64,000 bases of DNA from Azonexus sp. (GTDB lineage Bacteria > Pseudomonadota > Gammaproteobacteria > Burkholderiales > Rhodocyclaceae). Under the pieces are notes generated by a model that worked only from the letters and a program-made list of their open reading frames with translations, made no database searches and had not been told where the DNA came from. The stretch spans positions 79,578 through 143,577 of the forward strand of contig NZ_JAVBXX010000014.1 of NCBI RefSeq assembly GCF_030824335.1, written 5' to 3'. How positions within the stretch are numbered: position 1 is the first letter of the stretch; the number at the start of each line of letters is the position of its first letter. The translations under genes and the position numbers were made by a program. This document shows, piece by piece, positions 27,178 to 36,710 of the stretch.

Positions 27178-29510
27178 AGCGAACCACCCTGCGCGCCTTG
27201 CTGATCTGGCTGCTGGCCATGCTGGCCGGCAGCGTCATTGCCTGGAACAGTCGCTTCTCGGCCGACATGAGTTTTTTCCTGCCAGCCAAGCCCAGCGCAG
27301 AACAGGAAGTCTTGATTGAACAAATCAAGGAGGGCGCCGTATCGCGCTTGCTGATGCTCGGCATCGCGGGCGGCGATGCCGTTCAGCGGGCGACGGTATC
27401 GCGCGAATTGCGCGGTCGACTGGCCAAAATGCCGGAATTCGTCTCGGTCCAGAATGGTGAAGCCGGCAGTCTCGATAACGACCGCGATTTGTTGCTGGCC
27501 CATCGCTACCAGCTCAGCCCGAGCATCAGCGCCGAACGGTTTACGGAAGACGGCCTGCGCGGCGCAATTTCCGACAGCATCGACCTGCTGACTTCGCCGG
27601 CCGGCATGTTGCTCAAACCCTTCCTGACCCGCGATCCGACCGGCGAAATGGCTGCGCTGCTCGGCGCCTTCAATCCCGCCAGCCAACCGGCCAGCCAGGA
27701 AGGCGTCTGGGCCTCACGCGATGGTGAGCGCGCCATGCTGCTGGTGCAAACACGCGCGCACGGTTCCGACACCGACGGCCAGGCAGCAGCGATTCAGGCC
27801 ATCCGCAGCCATTTTGCTGAAATATCGCGGTCGACCGGCGCCAGCGAGGTAAATCTTTTGCTCTCCGGGCCGGGGCATTTCGCCGTGGAATCCCGCGAAC
27901 TGATCAAGGAAGAAATTTTCCGCCTGAGCCTGATCAGCAGTCTGGCGATCATCGCCGTCCTGCTCTTCATTTATCGCTCGCCGCGCCTGATGCTGCTCGG
28001 CATGTTGCCGGTGGTCAGCGGCACACTGGCCGGCGTGGTCGCCGTCGGTCTGGTGCACGACACGGTATTCGGCATCACCATCGGCTTCGGGGCGGCGCTG
28101 ATCGGCGAATCGGTCGATTATTCGACCTATTACTTCATGCAATCCGGACGCCTCGGTGCGCAAGCCTGGCGCGAGCGTTTCTGGCCAACCATCCGGCTCG
28201 GCGTTGCCACCTCGGTTTGCGGTTTCGGCGCGCTGCTGTTTTCCGGCTTCCCCGGACTCGCCCAACTCGGCCTCTATGCACTGGCTGGCATCCTCACTGC
28301 CGCACTCGCCACGCGTTACATCCTGCCGGATCTGGCCGGGCCGCTAGCTGACCGCACGCCAAGCCTGAGCCAGACGATGATAGACCGGGCCATCACGCTG
28401 TTGCAAAAACTGCGCTGGCCGACCCTGATCCTGGCTTTGATCGCCAGCCTCTGGCTGCTCAACCAGCGCGACAATCTGTGGCATCCCAACCTGTCGGCGC
28501 TCAGCACGGTCAGCGCAGCCGACTCGATCATCGACGGCCAACTGCGGGCTGATCTCAGCGCTCCCGATTCACGCTATCTGGTCGTCGTCACCGGCCGCGA
28601 CCGCGAAGCGGCCTTGCAGGCCGCCGAACGTACCGGCCGCCAACTCGACCGACTGGTCGAAGCCGGCATCATCGGCAGCTACGACAACCCGGCCCGTTTC
28701 CTGCCCAGTCAGGCCACCCAGGCGGCCCGACGCGCCGCCTTGCCCGCGGCCGAGATATTACGCGAGCGACTGGGCCAGGCCGTCCAGGATCTGCCGCTAT
28801 CGGCCGACAAGTTGGCCCCCTTTCTGCAAGACGTTGCCGCCGCCCGCCAGGCGCCCGATTTGCAGCGTGACGACCTGAACGGCAGCAATCTGGCGCTGGC
28901 CGTGGACTCACTGATGCTGCAACGCCCGGATAGCTGGAGTGTGCTGCTGCCACTCCATCCAGCCGCCAGCGCCGACGAATTGCAGATACCAGCCGAACAA
29001 ATTCGTGCGGCGCTGGTCGGCAGCGATGCCCTGTTCATCGACATGAAAGGCGAGTTCGACACGCTGTACAGCGATTATCTGGATGAAGCGATCAAGCTGT
29101 CGCTGGCCGGCGTGGTCGGCATCATCGTTCTGCTGGCCTTCAATCTGCGCTCGCCACGCCGGCTGGCCAGCGTCCTGCTACCGCTGGCAATCGCCACGCT
29201 CTTCGTGGTGGCCAGCCTGCACCTGAGCGGCCAGCGCCTGCACCTGCTGCACTTGATCGGCCTCTTGCTGATCATCGCCGTCGGCTCGAACTACACGCTG
29301 TTCTTCAATCGCGCCGATGGGCAAAGCGCCCTCAACCCCGAAACGCTGGCCTCGATGGGCGTCGCCAACCTGACCACCGCCATCGGCTTCGGTACCCTCG
29401 GCCTCTCTTCCGTGCCGGTACTCAACGCCATCGGCCTGACCGTCGGGCCAGGCGCCGTCCTGACCCTGCTGCTCGCCGCCATGTTCGTTCCACGTGAAAC
29501 GGCAGGCTGA
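27174..29510 (+). CDS. MMPL/RND-type exporter (ApeM-like)
   Basis: A 778-residue RND-superfamily protein with two repeats of one membrane segment, a large periplasmic domain and five membrane segments. GFGAALIGESVDYSTYYF and LLIIAVGSNYTLFFNRADG are the family blocks in the two halves. Exporters of this kind accompany aryl-polyene loci and are thought to move the pigment lipid toward the outer membrane. The last codons overlap parS-like site B. Confidence 0.9.
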   Translation: MKRTTLRALLIWLLAMLAGSVIAWNSRFSADMSFFLPAKPSAEQEVLIEQIKEGAVSRLLMLGIAGGDAVQRATVSRELRGRLAKMPEFVSVQNGEAGSLDNDRDLLLAHRYQLSPSISAERFTEDGLRGAISDSIDLLTSPAGMLLKPFLTRDPTGEMAALLGAFNPASQPASQEGVWASRDGERAMLLVQTRAHGSDTDGQAAAIQAIRSHFAEISRSTGASEVNLLLSGPGHFAVESRELIKEEIFRLSLISSLAIIAVLLFIYRSPRLMLLGMLPVVSGTLAGVVAVGLVHDTVFGITIGFGAALIGESVDYSTYYFMQSGRLGAQAWRERFWPTIRLGVATSVCGFGALLFSGFPGLAQLGLYALAGILTAALATRYILPDLAGPLADRTPSLSQTMIDRAITLLQKLRWPTLILALIASLWLLNQRDNLWHPNLSALSTVSAADSIIDGQLRADLSAPDSRYLVVVTGRDREAALQAAERTGRQLDRLVEAGIIGSYDNPARFLPSQATQAARRAALPAAEILRERLGQAVQDLPLSADKLAPFLQDVAAARQAPDLQRDDLNGSNLALAVDSLMLQRPDSWSVLLPLHPAASADELQIPAEQIRAALVGSDALFIDMKGEFDTLYSDYLDEAIKLSLAGVVGIIVLLAFNLRSPRRLASVLLPLAIATLFVVASLHLSGQRLHLLHLIGLLLIIAVGSNYTLFFNRADGQSALNPETLASMGVANLTTAIGFGTLGLSSVPVLNAIGLTVGPGAVLTLLLAAMFVPRETAG
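29487..29500. promoter_or_regulatory. parS-like site B
   Basis: GTTCCACGTGAAAC, one base from the parS core, lies in the last codons of the exporter gene (VPRET). It is identical to site A. Confidence 0.75.
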
Positions 29511-29514
29511 CGCC

Positions 29515-30210
29515 ATGACAGCCCCAGCACTGCGCAGCCTGCGCCTTGAACAAGGGGGCCGCGACCTGCTGGTCCTGCTACCCGGCGCCTACATGCGGCC
29601 GGAAGATTTCGTTGCAGCAGGTTTTTTCGAAATGGTCGAAACCCATCTGCCGACGCTCGATCTTTGTGCGGTCGACCTCGATCTGGCGATCATTTCCAGC
29701 GGCCAGGCCTTGTCTGCCGTTCGCCACGACATTCTCGAACCGGCGCGCCCACACTATCGCCAGCTCTGGCTGGGCGGTATTTCCCTCGGCGGTTTGCTGG
29801 CGCTCGCCCAAGCGGCCGACCAGCCACAAAGCATCGCCGGCCTGTGCCTGCTCGCCCCGTATCCGGGGAGCCGGCTAACCAGCGGCGCGATCAAGGCGGC
29901 CGGTGGACTGGCGAACTGGCAAGCCACGGCGGAACAACTCACTGATCCGGAATTCCGCGTCTGGCACTGGCTGAAGTCTCAGCAAACGCCGCCGCACCCA
30001 ACGCCCACTGCCGCGCTACCCGCAACATGCCCCGTCTTTATCGGCTATGGCACGGAAGATCGCTTTGCCGATGGGATGCGGCAACTGGCCGACTGCTTCC
30101 CGCCGAGCGCCAGACACACGGTGCCCGGCGGGCACGATTGGCCGGCCTGGCAGCAACTGTGGGCGGCTTTCGTCCGCTCGGCCCATTTTGCACCGCATTT
30201 TTTTGCCTGA
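29515..30210 (+). CDS. Alpha/beta hydrolase in APE locus
   Basis: A 231-residue alpha/beta hydrolase: oxyanion region LLPGAYMRPEDF, nucleophile elbow LGGISLGGLLAL, Asp in IGYGTEDRFADG and His in PGGHDWPAWQ. Start ATG at 29515, 4 bases after the exporter stop. In other aryl-polyene loci a thioesterase (ApeK) is present; no hotdog thioesterase gene is seen here, so this enzyme may release or edit the chain. That role is inference. Confidence 0.8.
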   Translation: MTAPALRSLRLEQGGRDLLVLLPGAYMRPEDFVAAGFFEMVETHLPTLDLCAVDLDLAIISSGQALSAVRHDILEPARPHYRQLWLGGISLGGLLALAQAADQPQSIAGLCLLAPYPGSRLTSGAIKAAGGLANWQATAEQLTDPEFRVWHWLKSQQTPPHPTPTAALPATCPVFIGYGTEDRFADGMRQLADCFPPSARHTVPGGHDWPAWQQLWAAFVRSAHFAPHFFA

Positions 30211-30224
30211 TTTTTAACCCAAGC

Positions 30225-31025
30225 ATGCCGCGTCATTGGACCCCATCGCCGACCCTGAAAGCCAGTTTTGCCCTGCACGGCGCCGCCGGACTGGCGCTGC
30301 TGGCCGCCCCCGCGCTCTGGCCCTGGGCGTTGGGCGCCCTGGCGGCCAACCATGCCCTGCTGACAACCGCCGGCCTGCTGCCGCGCTCGACATTGCTCGG
30401 GCCGAATCTGACCCGGCTACCGGAAAGCGCTGTCGGGCGCCGGGAAATTGCCCTGACCATCGACGATGGCCCCGACCCGGAAGTCACGCCTGCAGTCCTC
30501 GACCTGCTCGATGCTGCCGGCGCCAAAGCGACGTTTTTCTGCATCGGCTGGCGCGCCCGTGAAAACCCGGCGCTGTGCCGGGAAATCGTTGCCCGCGGCC
30601 ATTGCGTGGAAAATCACGGCGACTCGCACTCAAAAGTTTTTTCCACCTTCGGTCCCCGCCGTATGCAGGCCGATATTGCCGCCGCGCAGGCGACGCTGGC
30701 CGACATCACCGGACGAGCACCGCATTTTTTCCGCGCCACAGCCGGTTTGCGCAATCCCTTTCTCGATCCGGTGCTGCATCGCCTCGACCTGAAACTGGCC
30801 GCCTGGACCCGTCGACCGTACGACACACGCTGCGGCGATCCGGCAACGGTCTTGCAGCGTCTGACCAGAAACCTCGGCCCCGGCGACATCCTGTTGCTGC
30901 ACGACGGCCATGCGGCGCGCAGCACCGACGGCCAAGCCGTCATCCTGACCGTACTGCCCCGCCTGCTGGCTACCCTGACCGAACACCAACTCACGCCCGT
31001 CACGCTTGCCGACGCCTGCTCATGA
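30225..31025 (+). CDS. Polysaccharide deacetylase family protein (NodB homology)
   Basis: A 266-residue protein with two N-terminal hydrophobic segments (about 12-50) and a NodB domain. Metal-site motifs are LTIDDGPDPE (Asp80/Asp81) and NHGDSHSK (His131, His135). RATAGLRNPFLDP and ILLLHDGHAA are the later motifs. It could deacetylate an N-acetyl sugar on the lipid anchor of the pigment. Its stop overlaps the next gene (ATGA). Confidence 0.87.
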   Translation: MPRHWTPSPTLKASFALHGAAGLALLAAPALWPWALGALAANHALLTTAGLLPRSTLLGPNLTRLPESAVGRREIALTIDDGPDPEVTPAVLDLLDAAGAKATFFCIGWRARENPALCREIVARGHCVENHGDSHSKVFSTFGPRRMQADIAAAQATLADITGRAPHFFRATAGLRNPFLDPVLHRLDLKLAAWTRRPYDTRCGDPATVLQRLTRNLGPGDILLLHDGHAARSTDGQAVILTVLPRLLATLTEHQLTPVTLADACS

Positions 31026-31747
31026 ACCATTCAAGCTTCCTGAAAACCCTGCTCGACGATGCCACTTCGCCATTTCACGGCGGTGGCAAATTTGCCTACC
31101 ACTACGCCCGCGGCAAGCTGTCATCCGACTGCATCTTTCGCGAATTGCTGCGCCAGGGAATTTTCCCGACCGAAGGGCATTACCTCGACCTCGGCTGCGG
31201 CCAGGGCAGTCTGTTTGGCTGGCTGCTGGCGGCACGCAAACTTTACGAACAAGGGAACTGGCCAGCCGACTGGGCCGCCGCGCCGAAACCGCTGAGTCTG
31301 CGCGGCTACGAATTGATGCAAAAAGACGTGGACCGGGCCAAACAAGCCTTCGGCGCGAATCACCCGCTGGTCGACATCCGCCAGGGGGACATGTGCCGGG
31401 TCGACTTTGGCCGCGCCGACGTCATCACCATTCTCGATGCCTTGCATTATTTCGATCACGCCGGCCAGCAAGATGTACTGACCCGCATCCGCGCCGCATT
31501 GCCCCCCGGCGGACTGTTCCTGACCCGCGTCGGCAATGCCTCGGCCGGTTTGCCGTATCACCTGTGCAACTGGGTCGATCATGCCGTCACCTTTGTCCGC
31601 GGCCACCGTCTGCCGCGCCTGTACGGCCGGCCGGTCGACGAGTGGGTAAGACTGCTGCAGGGACTGGGCTTCAACGTCACCACCATGGACATGAATGAAG
31701 GCAAACCCTTCGCCAACGTGATGCTGGTCTGCCGGGTCCCGGCTTGA
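31022..31747 (+). CDS. Class I SAM-dependent methyltransferase
   Basis: A 241-residue methyltransferase: motif I YLDLGCGQGSLFGWLL, then ITILDALHYFDHAGQ and LPPGGLFLTRVGNA. It is the last gene of the first polyene block and overlaps the deacetylase gene by 4 bases. The substrate is unknown; aryl head-group or sugar methylation are both possible. Confidence 0.87.
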   Translation: MNHSSFLKTLLDDATSPFHGGGKFAYHYARGKLSSDCIFRELLRQGIFPTEGHYLDLGCGQGSLFGWLLAARKLYEQGNWPADWAAAPKPLSLRGYELMQKDVDRAKQAFGANHPLVDIRQGDMCRVDFGRADVITILDALHYFDHAGQQDVLTRIRAALPPGGLFLTRVGNASAGLPYHLCNWVDHAVTFVRGHRLPRLYGRPVDEWVRLLQGLGFNVTTMDMNEGKPFANVMLVCRVPA

Positions 31748-31868
31748 CCAGACCCCGCCCGGGAAAGCACTCAACCGCCCGGCAGCGCTTGAAATCCGAC
31801 GAACGGCATTGCGTCTGTCATAGCAGGAATTTACAGTGCTACCTTTCCTTGCTGGCGGAGTTGCCGAC

Positions 31869-33152
31869 GTGATCAATCACTATCTGACGCTGGGCCTGCC
31901 CGAAGGGGCGCCAATGGAATCGGTGCATCGGGCGTACCAGAAGGCGCTGCACCGCTTCCACCAGCATCAGCAAGCAGCACAGCCGCTGCCTGAAGCAGAC
32001 TTCGACGCCCTGCAAAACGCTTATACCGAGTTGCGCGACCCCGAGCGCAAGGCAGCCTATGACCGGGATTTGCAGGAAGAACGGGTAGAAGCACCAAGCC
32101 TGCCCACGGAATTCAGTGGGCCGGTACAGCGTAATTTCGCATTCACCGGTACCGGTGGCGAATATTTCCGGATCTGGATCGTCAATCTGCTGCTTTCCAT
32201 CCTCACCCTGGGCATTTATTCAGCTTGGGCAAAGGTTCGTCGCGAACAGTATTTCCACCGCAACACGCTGCTTGACGGCAGTGGCTTCGATTACCACGGC
32301 GACCCGAAAGCGATCCTGAAAGGCCGAGGCATCGCCTGGAGCATGCTATTAATCCTGGGCGTTCTGGATAAGCTGGGCCCGATGTTTTACTGGGTGGCGG
32401 TACTCGTGCTGCTCCCCGTGCTTCCCTGGTTGATGCTGCGTTCCTTCGTTTTCCGCGCACGCAATACTTCGTATCGCGGCCTGCGTTTCGATTTCCACGG
32501 CAGCTACAAAGCGGCCTGCAAGGTCTTCCTCGGTTACGGATTGCTTACCCTGATTACCCTTGGCCTGGCCCTGCCGGCCTTTATCCGCCAAATCAAACTG
32601 TTCCAACTCAACAATCTTTCATTCGGCGGCGAACGCTGCGCCAGCAATCCATCTCTCGGCGCCTTTTATGGAATTTTCCTGCGCGCCGTGCTGATGGCTG
32701 GCGCACTGATCCTGGGTCTTGGCATTGTCTTTGTCCTGATGGGTGTCGGAGGCGGCGGCCTGCTGGCACTGTTCTTGGATGGCAAGATCATCCAGATCAT
32801 CATTCTCGTGATCGTGGTGTATTTGTTCTTCCAGGTCGCCATCCCGTCCTACATCCAGGTCCGCATGGTCAATCTAGTCTGGCGCCACAGCCGGATCGGC
32901 GAACACCGTTTTGCCAGCGACCAGGCATTCGCTGGCTTGCTTTTCCTGTCAATGACCAACTGGCTATTCATCCTGCTGACCCTTGGGCTTTACTGGCCTT
33001 GGGCAAAAATCCGGCTGGCCGCCTACCGGGCGCAACATACTGCCCTGATCAGCCACAGCAGCCTCGACGATTTCATCGGCCAGGCGGTCAGGCAGCACCA
33101 GGCGGTCGGCGAGGAAATTGCCGATGCCTTCGATCTGGATATCGCCATCTGA
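31869..33152 (+). CDS. J-domain-like plus DUF898 (YjgN-type) membrane protein
   Basis: A 427-residue protein. Residues about 1-70 resemble a J domain (YLTLGLPEGAPMESVHRAYQ, then ELRDPERKAAYDRDL), but the HPD tripeptide needed to stimulate DnaK is missing. Residues about 85-400 are a DUF898 membrane region with about eight segments; the block ILTLGIYSAWAKVRREQYF and its partner LLTLGLYWPWAKIRLAAYR show an internal repeat. The GTG at 31869 is chosen because of the GGCGGAG ribosome site 8 bases before; a GTG at 31836 is possible. The M48 peptidase gene follows after 2 bases. Function unknown. Confidence 0.78.
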   Translation: MINHYLTLGLPEGAPMESVHRAYQKALHRFHQHQQAAQPLPEADFDALQNAYTELRDPERKAAYDRDLQEERVEAPSLPTEFSGPVQRNFAFTGTGGEYFRIWIVNLLLSILTLGIYSAWAKVRREQYFHRNTLLDGSGFDYHGDPKAILKGRGIAWSMLLILGVLDKLGPMFYWVAVLVLLPVLPWLMLRSFVFRARNTSYRGLRFDFHGSYKAACKVFLGYGLLTLITLGLALPAFIRQIKLFQLNNLSFGGERCASNPSLGAFYGIFLRAVLMAGALILGLGIVFVLMGVGGGGLLALFLDGKIIQIIILVIVVYLFFQVAIPSYIQVRMVNLVWRHSRIGEHRFASDQAFAGLLFLSMTNWLFILLTLGLYWPWAKIRLAAYRAQHTALISHSSLDDFIGQAVRQHQAVGEEIADAFDLDIAI

Positions 33153-33154
33153 AC

Positions 33155-34159
33155 ATGCAAGCCACCTATTTCGATGGCCGCAGCTCACGACGCCAGACCC
33201 GCCATCTGCTTGCCGAACCCGGCTGCCTGATTCTGCGCAGCCAGGAAGGCGAACGACGGATCAGCCTGGCACAATTGCATATTTCCGAACCGCAGGGCAG
33301 TGCCCCCCGCGTCCTGCGCCTGCCTGACGATAGCTACTGCGAACTCCCCCAAGGGTGGGAACTGGATGCCTTGCTCGAACGGCTCGGCCACCAGAATTCG
33401 CCGGTTGTACAACTCCAGGCGCGCTGGCACTGGAGCCTGGCCACCCTGTTCGGCGTCATCCTGCTGCTGGTCGCCGCTTACCAATGGGGGCTGCCCTGGG
33501 GAGCCAGGGCGCTCGCCCCGATGATTCCCGACGGCGCCGTGCAGCAGCTTTCCCGCCAGACTTTGCAGGCTCTCGACCAAAATCTGTTGCAGCCAAGCCA
33601 ATTGGCCGCCCACCGCCAAAACGAACTGCGGGCTGGATTCCAGACCTTGCTGGCCGCCGATCCGCAACTGGCGAAATACAACGCCAGCCTGCAACTGCAT
33701 TTTCGCCGCGCCCCGAAAATCGGTCCGAACGCTTTCGCCCTGCCGGACGGTCAAGTCGTCCTGCTCGACGAACTGGTGGATATGCCGGCCAGCGATGCGG
33801 AAGTACTTGCCGTCCTGACGCACGAACTTGGCCATGTGCGCCACCAACACGGGCTGCGCCAACTGATCCAGTCATCGGTCGTCGCCGCGGTCACGGCAGC
33901 CTACCTTGGCGACCTCTCATCGCTGACGGCCGGCCTGGCTTCGCTCGCCGTTACCGCCAGCTACTCGCGCGACATGGAACGGGAAGCCGACAGCTATGCC
34001 ATCGACGCGCTGCGCCGCCAGGGCCGTTCCCCCGCGGCGCTCGGCAGCGCACTGGAAAAGCTGGCCAAAGCACACCACGAAATCGATCACGCCGACGGCT
34101 GGCTGGCCTCACACCCGGATACCAGCGAACGCATACGCCATCTGAACAGCCTGCCCTGA
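33155..34159 (+). CDS. M48-family membrane metallopeptidase
   Basis: A 334-residue protein with one membrane segment (about 93-113) and a peptidase domain. The zinc site HELGH is at 223-227, with the third ligand Glu in DMEREADSYA. The first 85 residues form a soluble N-terminal domain. M48 peptidases such as YcaL and BepA/LoiP act in envelope protein quality control. It is paired with the DUF898 gene, a combination known in other proteobacteria. Whether it has anything to do with pigment export is unknown. Confidence 0.88.
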   Translation: MQATYFDGRSSRRQTRHLLAEPGCLILRSQEGERRISLAQLHISEPQGSAPRVLRLPDDSYCELPQGWELDALLERLGHQNSPVVQLQARWHWSLATLFGVILLLVAAYQWGLPWGARALAPMIPDGAVQQLSRQTLQALDQNLLQPSQLAAHRQNELRAGFQTLLAADPQLAKYNASLQLHFRRAPKIGPNAFALPDGQVVLLDELVDMPASDAEVLAVLTHELGHVRHQHGLRQLIQSSVVAAVTAAYLGDLSSLTAGLASLAVTASYSRDMEREADSYAIDALRRQGRSPAALGSALEKLAKAHHEIDHADGWLASHPDTSERIRHLNSLP

Positions 34160-34255
34160 CAGCCGGGGCAGGATATCCGGTCAGCAAAAAATCCTTGACG
34201 GCCATTGCGCATGTCACTTTGCTAAAATTGCCGCCACTTCGTTCCGGGCATCAAC

Positions 34256-35446
34256 GTGACTCCCTTTGTGCTTTCTTCCTTCACTGCCACCACCTGCCTA
34301 GGGCGTGGTCTCGCGGCGACACGGCAGGTCTTGCAGCAGGGGCATAGCGGGCTGCAACCCTGCAATTTCGAATCGGTCAATCTCGATACCTGGATCGGCG
34401 AAGTTACTGCGGTCGACGACGAAAAACTGCCGGAATTGCTGGCCCATTACGATTGCCGCAACAACCGGCTGAGCCAAATGGGTCTGGAGACCGACGGTTT
34501 TGCCGACCGCGTGCGCGCAGCCATCGCCCGTTATGGTCGCGACCGGGTCGGCGTCTTCCTCGGCACCAGCACGGCCGGCATCCTGCAGACCGAACTGGCC
34601 TACCGGCGCCGCGATCCGGCAAACGGCGCATTGCCCGACGACTTCATTTACCGGACGACGCACAACTCCTTCTCGCTGGCCGAATTCACCCGTGATTATT
34701 TCGGGCTGGAAGGCATGGCGATGGCGATCTCCACCGCCTGTTCGTCGAGCGCCAAGGTGTTCGCCGCCGCCGCACGCCAGATGACGCTCGGTACCATCGA
34801 TGCCGCCATCGTCGGCGGTGTCGATACGCTGTGTCTGACCACACTGTACGGCTTCGCCTCGCTGCAACTGACCTCGAACCAGGCTTGTCGCCCCTACGAC
34901 GCCGCACGTAATGGCATCTCGGTCGGCGAAGCGGCGGCTTTTGCACTGCTCGAACGCGCCGACCAGGCCACACCCGGCGCCGTGCTGCTGCTCGGCACCG
35001 GCGAATCGAGCGACGCTTATCACATGTCCTCGCCCCATCCGGAAGGCCTGGGGGCCAAGCTGGCGATGGAGGCCGCGCTGCGCTCGGCCAATCTTGCGGT
35101 CGACGCGATTGATTACATCAATTTGCACGGGACAGCGACGCCGGCCAACGACGCAGCCGAAGGCAAGGCCGTCGGTGCGCTATTCGGCCAGCGCGTCCCC
35201 TGCAGTTCGACCAAGGGTGCGACCGGCCACACCCTGGGAGCCGCCGGTGCCGTTGAAGCCGTGATTTGTGCGCTGGCCTTGCAGGATGGATTCCTGCCGG
35301 GCAGTCCGGGCACCGCCCAGCTCGATCCGGCAATTTCCCTGCAATACTTGTTGAGCGGACGCGAGGGCAGGGTGCGTCACGCCTTGTCCAATTCCTTCGG
35401 TTTCGGCGGCAGCAATTGCAGCCTGATTTTCGGGATCGCACCATGA
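34256..35446 (+). CDS. Beta-ketoacyl-ACP synthase, second APE ketosynthase (ApeR-like)
   Basis: A 396-residue ketosynthase beginning at GTG 34256 (TPFVLSSFTATTCLG). The triad is Cys162 in STACSSSAKV, His291 in NLHGTATPAND and His325 in STKGATGHTLGAAG, so it should be active. It opens the second polyene block; the four genes of this block overlap by 4-7 bases each. Aryl-polyene loci typically carry two active ketosynthases plus a chain-length-factor partner. Confidence 0.92.
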   Translation: MTPFVLSSFTATTCLGRGLAATRQVLQQGHSGLQPCNFESVNLDTWIGEVTAVDDEKLPELLAHYDCRNNRLSQMGLETDGFADRVRAAIARYGRDRVGVFLGTSTAGILQTELAYRRRDPANGALPDDFIYRTTHNSFSLAEFTRDYFGLEGMAMAISTACSSSAKVFAAAARQMTLGTIDAAIVGGVDTLCLTTLYGFASLQLTSNQACRPYDAARNGISVGEAAAFALLERADQATPGAVLLLGTGESSDAYHMSSPHPEGLGAKLAMEAALRSANLAVDAIDYINLHGTATPANDAAEGKAVGALFGQRVPCSSTKGATGHTLGAAGAVEAVICALALQDGFLPGSPGTAQLDPAISLQYLLSGREGRVRHALSNSFGFGGSNCSLIFGIAP

Positions 35447-36255
35447 GTCTTGCCCAGACGTCACCGCTCACCGCCTGGATCGAAGGCATCGGATTCCTGG
35501 CCCCCGGCCTGCCGGACTGGCCCAGCGCCCGCGCCGTTTTGTGCGGTGAACAGCCGTTGACCGCAGCACCGTCCATCCTGCCCACGCCGGCCAGCCTGCC
35601 GCCGGCCGAACGCCGCCGGGCCAGCCGGGTCGTCAAACTAACGTTGGCCATCGGCCTGGAAGCCGCCGCCCATGCCGGCGCCGATGTCAGCACGCTGGCT
35701 ACGGTGTTTGCCGCCTCCGGCGCCGACGGGCACAACTGCCACGCGCTATGCGAACAACTGGCGACCGACGACCGGCAGATTTCACCAACGCGTTTCCATA
35801 ATTCCGTGCACAACGCAGCCGCCGGTTACTGGGGCATCGCCACCCATGCGATGGCCCCCTGCCAGGTGATCTGCGCCTACGATGCCAGCTTTGGCGCCGG
35901 TTTGCTCGATGCACTCGGCCAACTGGTGGTCGATCAACAAGCCATCCTGCTCATCGCCTACGACAGCGAATATCCTGAGCCGCTGCACGCCAAGCGCGAC
36001 ACACCGGATTGCGGCGGTATCGCACTTTTGCTCACGCCGGCACGAAGCCAGCGCTCACTGGCCGCGATCACCGTCAGCTCATCCAGCGCACCGGCAGACC
36101 GCCTGGCCCATGCCGGGCTGGAGCAATTGCGCACGACAATTCCTGCACTCCGCTCGCTACCGTTATTGCAGAAACTGGCAAACGGGCAGGGCGGCTCGGT
36201 CTGCCTGGATTACTTGCCGCCGATGCAACTGCAGATCGATATCGCGCCGTGCTGA
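35443..36255 (+). CDS. Chain-length-factor-like ketosynthase homologue (ApeC-like)
   Basis: A 270-residue, shortened ketosynthase-fold protein that lacks the catalytic cysteine (the corresponding region reads CAYDASFGAGLL). NSVHNAAAGYWGIATHAMAP is the recognisable block of 'beta-ketoacyl synthase N-terminal-like' proteins in aryl-polyene loci. It is expected to pair with one of the active ketosynthases and set chain length. ATGA overlap with the upstream gene. Confidence 0.85.
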   Translation: MSLAQTSPLTAWIEGIGFLAPGLPDWPSARAVLCGEQPLTAAPSILPTPASLPPAERRRASRVVKLTLAIGLEAAAHAGADVSTLATVFAASGADGHNCHALCEQLATDDRQISPTRFHNSVHNAAAGYWGIATHAMAPCQVICAYDASFGAGLLDALGQLVVDQQAILLIAYDSEYPEPLHAKRDTPDCGGIALLLTPARSQRSLAAITVSSSSAPADRLAHAGLEQLRTTIPALRSLPLLQKLANGQGGSVCLDYLPPMQLQIDIAPC

Positions 36256-36710
36256 CAGTCGTGCCAGATCGCGCCTGGATCGCCGCCCATATTCCGCATC
36301 AAGGCAACATGTGCCTGCTCGATACTGTGGTCGACTGGTCGGCAGACGCAATTTCCTGCCGCGCCGTCAGCCACACCGACCCAGCCAATCCGTTGCGCGC
36401 AGACAACCGGCTGGGCATCGCCAGCGGTATTGAATACGCGGCACAGGCGATGGCCGTACACGGCGCATTGCTGGCCGATACCGGGGATCAACCGCGCCAA
36501 GGCTACCTGACCAGCGTGCGCGGCGTGCAGTTGCATGCCAGCCGACTCGACGATCTGCCCGGCGCACTCGACGTGCAGGCCGAACGCCTGTCCGGCGACG
36601 GCAATACCATCCTTTATTCTTTTTCCGTCGCCCACGAAGGACGTTGCCTGCTCGAAGGGCGCGCCGCCGTGGTCCTCGACGCCAGTTCCCTGGAGAAACC
36701 CGTCTCATGA
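36249..36710 (+). CDS. 3-hydroxyacyl-ACP dehydratase (ApeP-like)
   Basis: A 153-residue hotdog protein. Start GTG at 36249, 7 bases overlapping the previous gene. The blocks HIPHQGNMCLLDTVVDWSAD (catalytic histidine region) and IASGIEYAAQAMAVHGAL match the second dehydratase of aryl-polyene synthesis, which acts together with the small dehydratase at 25347-25652. Confidence 0.88.
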   Translation: MLTVVPDRAWIAAHIPHQGNMCLLDTVVDWSADAISCRAVSHTDPANPLRADNRLGIASGIEYAAQAMAVHGALLADTGDQPRQGYLTSVRGVQLHASRLDDLPGALDVQAERLSGDGNTILYSFSVAHEGRCLLEGRAAVVLDASSLEKPVS

